DNA from: Eutypella sp. D-1
Taxonomy: Eukaryota; Ascomycota; Sordariomycetes; Xylariales; Diatrypaceae
Assembly: GCA_023313575.1 (NCBI GenBank)
Contig: JAJTTP010000010.1
Location: 992,001 to 1,056,000, forward strand
DNA: 64,000 nt
Direction: 5' to 3'
Made by a program: the position numbers and the translations under genes
Shown here: positions 58,980 to 64,000 of the stretch, piece by piece
Numbering within the stretch: position 1 is the first letter of the stretch
Layout of the letters: each line of letters begins with the position of its first letter
The notes under the pieces: generated by a model
What the model saw: only the letters and a program-made list of their open reading frames with translations
Told to the model about the DNA's origin: nothing
Database searches by the model: none

Positions 58980-60818
58980 ATGTCTTCCCAAACGGCGCAG
59001 GCCGCCATTGCGAATCTGAAAGATGCCGGTCTCAGTGATGTCCTGCACTTGCCGGACACGCCGGCCTACGAGGAGCGAACGAGCTCCTACTGGTCTCTAA
59101 CAGCCCAGCTACGACCATGGGTCATCGTGCAACCACGAACGACAGAGGAGGTTTCCAAGGCGCTTACGGCGCTAGTCAAGACCCCCGACTGTAAGTTCGC
59201 GGTGCGAAGGTTAGTATTAAAACAAATGTTGTCCCACACGCTAGTAGATATCTCCTGTTACTTGTATTGTTCTATCTGTTCCGTGATAGAATGAGAGAGC
59301 AAAGGAACAGTCTGCTGACTCCGGCCCCTTCTACAGCGGCGGCCACATGGCCTGGGCCGGCGCCAACAACATCACAGACGGCGTCACCATCGACCTTGGG
59401 TTGATGACTAAGACCACCTATAACCCGGAGACAAAGTTGGCGTCGATACAACCCGGTGGCCGGTGGACGAATGTCTATTCCGAGCTAGAAAGCAGTAACT
59501 TACCCCTTTAACTCGCGTAATACAATACACAAGTCTTGCTAACGGAGGAGAACTCCAGATGGTGTCATGGTCGCTGGTGGCCGCGAGGGCCTTGTCGGTG
59601 TCGGGGGTCTCCTGACTGGCGGCGGGAAGACATTCTACACTTGTCGTTATGGGTTTGGGTGCGGTTCGTATACCCCAAGTTCCCGATTCTAACACTTATC
59701 ACCCCTCTCGCAACTCATAGGAAGCTTGAACCGATGCTAATAACCCAGGAAAATACCTGTAGACCAGGTCGTCAACTACGAAGTAGTGCTGGCAGACGGC
59801 AGCGTGGTGCAAGCCAACGCGGAGACCAACGCGGACCTCTTCCGTGTACTCAAAGGGGGCGGGAACAATTTCGGGATCGTGACACGGTTCGATATGGCGA
59901 CATTTGAGGCGAAAAACATCTGGGACGGCATCCACACAGTGGCCAAGTCGGAGACGGACGCCGTCGTGGATGCCCTCGTCGACTTCACGCGCGCACTCGC
60001 CGAGAAGCCTGACAGCCACGTCCTGGTCATGTTCACTTTCCTCCCGCATGCAAAGGAGCACTTCATCAGCCTCGTCCTGACCCACCTCGACGGCGAGGAG
60101 AACCACGTCTCGCTCAAGAAGTTCCTCTCCATCCCCGGCCAGAACTCCATGCGCGTCACCTCCTTGGCGGAGAAGGTCGGCGGCTTCCTCGTGCCGTCCG
60201 GCAAGCAGTGAGTCTCCTCCACCAATTTTACCCTATACACAATACATTTCGGCCCCATGGTCCAACCTGAAATAGACCAACTTAAGCTAACTCCTGCCTG
60301 CTTCTCCTAGGGACACCTGGTTCACGCTGACGTTCAAACTGGACGCGCGCATCATTAAGAAGGCCGGTGACGTGTTCGAGAAGCTGGGAGAGACCCTTAA
60401 GCAACAGATCCCGGGCGGCGATTTCTACATCTCGATGGTGCTGCAGCCACTGCCGCTGAGTTTCGGGGCGCACTCGACGTCGCGGGGCGGCAACATGTTC
60501 GGGCTGGACCAGCTAACGGATGACTGCGTGCTGCTGGTGGCGGCAGTGGAGGTGGAGACGCCGGAGATCTCGGCGTCCATCGGCTTCCCATCCCTCCGCG
60601 ACGCCATCGGCGAGATCGAGTCCTACGCCGCCTCCATCGACGGCAACGTCGGCTTCCGCTACCTTAACTACTGCGAAGGCACCCAGGACCCCTTCGCCAC
60701 TTACGGCGCCGACAACATCCGCAAGATGAAGGACGCCGCTGCCAAGTACGATCCCACCGGCGTCTTCCAGACCAGAGTTCCAGGTGGCTTCAAGATCTCT
60801 AAGGTGAAGGACATCTAA
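58980..60818 (+). CDS. BBE-type FAD-linked oxidase (PCMH family)
   Basis: Five exons, 58980-59209, 59337-59494, 59559-59663, 59763-60207 and 60311-60818; 481 aa. The PCMH FAD-binding domain is recognised by RPWVIVQPRTTEEVSKAL, then RRSGGHMAWAGANNI with H80 in the place of the 8-alpha-N1-histidyl FAD attachment, then GREGLVGVGGLLTGGG, RYGFGCDQVVNYEVVLADGS and KGGGNNFGIVTRF. The C-terminal BBE segment ends FRYLNYCEGTQDPFATYGAD and KYDPTGVFQTRVPGGFK. The enzymes oxidise alcohols, amines or carbohydrates, or close rings in natural-product pathways; the substrate is unknown. No signal peptide is seen, unlike many secreted members. The exon 3 donor (GTTCGT) is weak, but it is the one that gives the family sequence GCDQVVNY. 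Confidence 0.92.
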
Positions 60819-61153
60819 GGAGGGCATTCATGTCTTGATAGATACTACAGCCCGGACTCGTTACGGGTGACTATGTAGCTATGATCCAGAGATTGCTTCA
60901 AATGAAGGTTTCCCTCCCTATCAACTCTTGAACGTACTTAATACCACTTGCCAATATTGACTGTATCAGGCAGCATAGGTAAGTGAGTGTTAACCATTAA
61001 ATTTATTCATACTCGTGACTATCTCGTAGTATTCATCCCACCACCCGATCAATCCCAACCCACCCCCCTTTCTCCACCGTAGTAGTAGAGAAGGAACGAT
61101 ATGTAAGACCATCACGACAAATGTAGGCCCAAATCCACCAATCCAGACCTCTT
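60819..61153. other. Convergent 3' spacer
   Basis: 335 bp between the stop codons of the BBE oxidase and the MFS transporter. It contains only 3' UTR-like sequence. Confidence 0.6.
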
Positions 61154-62793
61154 CTACTCCGTCCTCTTCCTAGCATTGGGCTGGCACCACCATGTGCCCA
61201 CCATGACGCAGAACAGGCCGAGTGCAACGGGATGGAGGACGAATGTTCCGGCGGCCTGGGCGAGTAGACCGGTGGTGAAAGGGGCTACGGCACCGCCAGA
61301 GCTTCCGAAGGCCGTGATGACCGAAAGACCGTTAATCTGAAGACCGCCCTCGCGGGGGAGATTGCGGGCAAAGACGGCGGCGGCGCAGGGGTAGATGGGC
61401 CCAATTAGTAGACCGATGATGGCGAGCGAGGCGATGCTGCTGGCCGTGTTCGGCACCCACCAGAAGAGGATCTGGAAGGCGGCGGCGCCGGCCGTCAGGG
61501 CGAAGACGAAGGGGCGCTCGCGGGCGCCGCGGGCGCCGAGAGGCGATAGCAGGAACCGCCCTACGGTGATGCCGCCCCAGAATCCGGCCGTCGCATACCC
61601 GACGCGCGCAGGGTCGCCGCCACGCTCCGAAATCAAGAAACTGATGGCCCAGCCCGAGATCGAGACCTCGGCGCCCTGGTATGCAAAGATGAAGAGCGCG
61701 CCCAGCAACACGACGCGCGAGCGCAGCGCGGCGAAGATGCCGGAGAGCTTCCGCGTCGCCGCCGCGCCTCCGGGGGACGAGGCGGAGGAGGAGGTGAGGG
61801 GCTGCTCGTGCCGGTTATAGCCGCGGGCGGCGGATTCTATCTCGTAGCCGCGGAAGGCCCAGAAGCCGAAGGCGGCGCAGAAGAGCGAGAAGCCGAGGGT
61901 GATGTAATAGAAAAGGCTCCAGCGGTGGCCGCCGAGGGCGGAGACGAGAGAGGTCGCGATGAGCGGCGCGATGGTGCCACCGAGGCCGTAGCTTCCGTGC
62001 ATGGCGCCGAGCATGGTGGTGCCGTCCCGCAGGTTGGCGCAGAAGACGTTGTTGATGGAGATGTTGAGTGCATAACCAAAGCCGATGAGAAAGTAGGCGC
62101 ACACGATGGCCGGAAAGGGCACCGCGAGCGCCATCAACAGGAACCCAACCGACAGGGACACTTCCGACACCAGCAACGCCCGCGCCCGCCCGAGTCGCGC
62201 CCGGATCTGCTCTACCAGCGGCGCCATAATAATGAAACCCAGCGCGTTGCCCACGAAAATCAGGGATACAACGGCGTATCCGATATCGTAGTAGCTGTAG
62301 GCATACGAAGGTTAGCGCATAGCTCCGCGCAGATTTCAACTTTTTGGGGGGGGCGGGGGGGTTGGTTCGCAGGTTATGTGGTAGGTGGTGCTTACGTCTC
62401 CATGTACGGAATCAAAGCACCAGGGGCAGAATCCGTAAATCCAGCCAGGAAGTTCATCAGACAGCACGACGCCAGCCGATACTTATTCATAGGCGGGTCG
62501 AACAGACTGGGTTGCGCCTCGACAGCGTCAGCCGGTTCGGCGGGTGTGCCGGGCAAGCTACTCTCGAGGTCCAATTCATTGTTAGGGGGTGTCGTGGGAG
62601 GCGAAGGACCCCGAGGCGGAGTAGTAACATTATCACGCGCTGATTTCAGGTCTTGGAGCGCAATGCCATTATCCTCTTGGTGAGAGGCAGCGAAATTTCT
62701 GGTGTCCCGGGAGATGACCGGTCCAGGCGTCGCAGGAAGCTGACTCGATACCGGCTCGACATGTGCGAGGGTTTGGAACATGGAGCCTTCCAT
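61154..62793 (-). CDS. MFS transporter (Bsc6/fucose-permease-like)
   Basis: Two exons, 62793-62396 and 62294-61154 on the minus strand; the 101-bp intron contains a long G run on the plus strand. The product is 512 aa. The N-terminal 105 residues are cytoplasmic, Pro/Ser/Thr-rich. The transport domain starts at NKYRLASCCLMNFLAGFTDS and continues GALIPYMETYYDIGYAVVSL and FVGNALGFIIMAPLVEQIR, followed by about eleven hydrophobic segments such as CAYFLIGFGYALNISINNV and SSIASLAIIGLLIGPIYPCA. The central loop (about 270-300) is Ser/Ala-rich. The C-terminus is basic (PNARKRTE). The pattern is close to yeast Bsc6-type MFS proteins; the substrate is unknown. It is convergent with the BBE oxidase gene, which could be its partner. 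Confidence 0.9.
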
Positions 62794-63914
62794 TTTGAGG
62801 GCCTGACTTGCCCAGGTTTAATCTCTATGAAGGTCAATGTCGGAGAGTGATGCAGCAGCAATACTAGTATATGAAGCTAATATTCTCAGCACCTTCTCGT
62901 GACACGGCTGACGTAGATAGGGATCATGCAATATGTAAGTGCAGAGAGGATGTATCATACACCACTTGAGCCAAGTACTGGTATGTCAAGAAGAACAACC
63001 AGTCAAGATCAACTCAAATAGAACTCCACGATAACTGATTTATATATAATTGGATACGTAAGCTGCAGAAAGATATATCGGTTCACCGTCTGAGTAGAGC
63101 GAGCCTAGGCGTGGTTCCCCACACCGATAACTGTGTACAAACCAGTTTCTATTAACAAATAGAATCTGCCCATGCTGTATAGCCTATTCATAGTTGGTTG
63201 CCAGCTTGAGGTATCCAGATGGTCTAAGTTTGGTATCGCACCGTATCGATACTTAGCACCTCGCCGATGATCGGTAGGAGATGAATAATACCGAATTCAC
63301 ATCAGAAATCCACGTGGCTATATTGTCATTGTCTCGGGTCGGCTTCGAATCTCTCATTTAATGGGAGTATAATAATGGGAATGTATCTAAGTGGAATTAA
63401 TTTAGCCATAAGCTTGTCGCTGAAAAGGACATACGCTTCCTGGACCTAGAGACTCAGTTTAGCGACTCTTAAGCCTATGTGCTCACCATGTAGTGCAGAG
63501 ATAGAGCGGTATCTAATGCCTACCTAGGTAGGTAGTTGGCGGAGTAAAAAGGTAGCACGTTCAAGATATAAATTAGGTTTAGGAGGCGGCCATGCGACGA
63601 CACGAATCCATTCCTCCCTAAGGAGATTCACTACTTAACCACCTCTCTTAGCAGAATTTTATAGGCATTTAAGTACCGGTAAAACTGCGGGGCACACCGG
63701 AACTTGGCTTTGGTCAAAGGCCGCTTTAGCCCCACTAGTAGGAAACTTCTATCAAATTTGCCCCCCTTCCAACATAATTCTCGGAGGGAGGATCTCAAGT
63801 CACACGCAGACATCGTTGCATCTGCTTTACTTCTTTCAAGAGTGCAGAACAGGACAGGCAGACTATCGAAAACCGGGGCATTTCCCACGGTGAACTATCT
63901 ACTTTCTAACGAAG
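62794..63914. other. Intergenic between the MFS gene and the right-hand gene
   Basis: AT-rich spacer with a minus-strand TATA-like stretch (63040-63049) about 250 bp upstream of the MFS start and one palindrome copy at 63521. No gene seen. Confidence 0.5.
63521..63530. repeat. Palindrome TACCTAGGTA, copy 6
   Basis: Core of CTACCTAGGTAG at 63520-63531, extended by a further GTAG, about 390 bp upstream of the start at 63915. Confidence 0.75.
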
Positions 63915-64000
63915 ATGGGTCGCCCGAAACGTGATGTCCGTGCAGCCGCCGAGGCGACAACCACCCCGCCGGACGAGCTGACGGACTCGCAATCACTCGC
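63915..64000 (+). CDS. Partial gene, possible eIF1A-like (EIF1AD, S1-like) protein N-terminus
   Basis: Only the first 28 codons are in the window. The peptide begins MGRPKRDVRAAAEATTTPPD and goes on ELTDSQSLA. A short basic MG-PK start followed by Ala-rich sequence and TPPDELTDSQ is what I associate with fungal S1-like/eIF1A-domain proteins (EIF1AD homologues), which bind RNA in the nucleus or cytosol. The identification rests on this short stretch only. The reading frame is open to the window edge. Confidence 0.45.
   Translation, partial: MGRPKRDVRAAAEATTTPPDELTDSQSL

Overview
The window is nuclear DNA of a filamentous ascomycete (Pezizomycotina, most likely a Sordariomycete). The evidence is short GT-AG introns of 50-160 bp with CTAAC/CTGAC-like branch sites, GC-rich coding regions between AT-richer spacers, and fungal families such as Atp25, spherulin-4, Zn2Cys6 regulators, SAT4-type seven-helix proteins and a mitochondrial Rpo41 polymerase. 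No rRNA, tRNA, CRISPR array or intact transposon was recognised by eye. Splice models were built by hand from phase, splice consensus and family motifs. All multi-exon models given here close in frame.

Layout. 1-6 kb: sparse DNA with a spliced 2-oxoglutarate/Fe(II) dioxygenase and a spherulin-4 family protein. 6.7-33.8 kb: a mostly housekeeping block holding a DHH-type exopolyphosphatase (PPX1-like), ATP25, mitochondrial RNA polymerase RPO41, a small Cys-rich secreted protein, an Arc1-type tRNA-binding cofactor, the V-ATPase c'' proteolipid (VMA16), the Vps34 regulatory kinase VPS15, and a membrane protein with a Cys-rich ectodomain and a cytoplasmic SH3 domain. 33.8-38.6 kb: a gene desert. 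38.6-47.7 kb: a 93-residue single-helix mitochondrial-type protein, mitoribosomal protein mL44 (MRPL3), a cPLA2-type phospholipase and an orphan basic protein. 48.1-62.8 kb: an accessory-looking region with a Zn2Cys6 regulator, an Old Yellow Enzyme, a decayed membrane-protein-like pseudogene, a SAT4/rhodopsin-type membrane protein, a BBE-type FAD oxidase and an MFS transporter, separated by long AT-rich spacers. 63.9 kb to the end: the first codons of what may be an eIF1A-like (EIF1AD) gene.

Functional themes. Several genes serve mitochondria: RPO41 transcribes mtDNA, ATP25 supports OLI1 mRNA and ATP synthase assembly, and mL44 is in the mitoribosome. The 93-residue protein may belong to complex I. 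VPS15 and VMA16 serve vacuole and endosome function. The 48-63 kb set has a regulator, two flavoenzymes, a transporter and a membrane receptor-like protein, which resembles a small metabolic cluster, but no PKS, NRPS or terpene synthase is present in the window.

The most notable structural signals are a 10-bp perfect palindrome, TACCTAGGTA, present six times and only between genes; a 7-nt microexon in the SAT4-type gene; a coding exon consisting of the start codon alone in the 93-residue gene; and a ten-unit 15-bp coding minisatellite inside RPO41.
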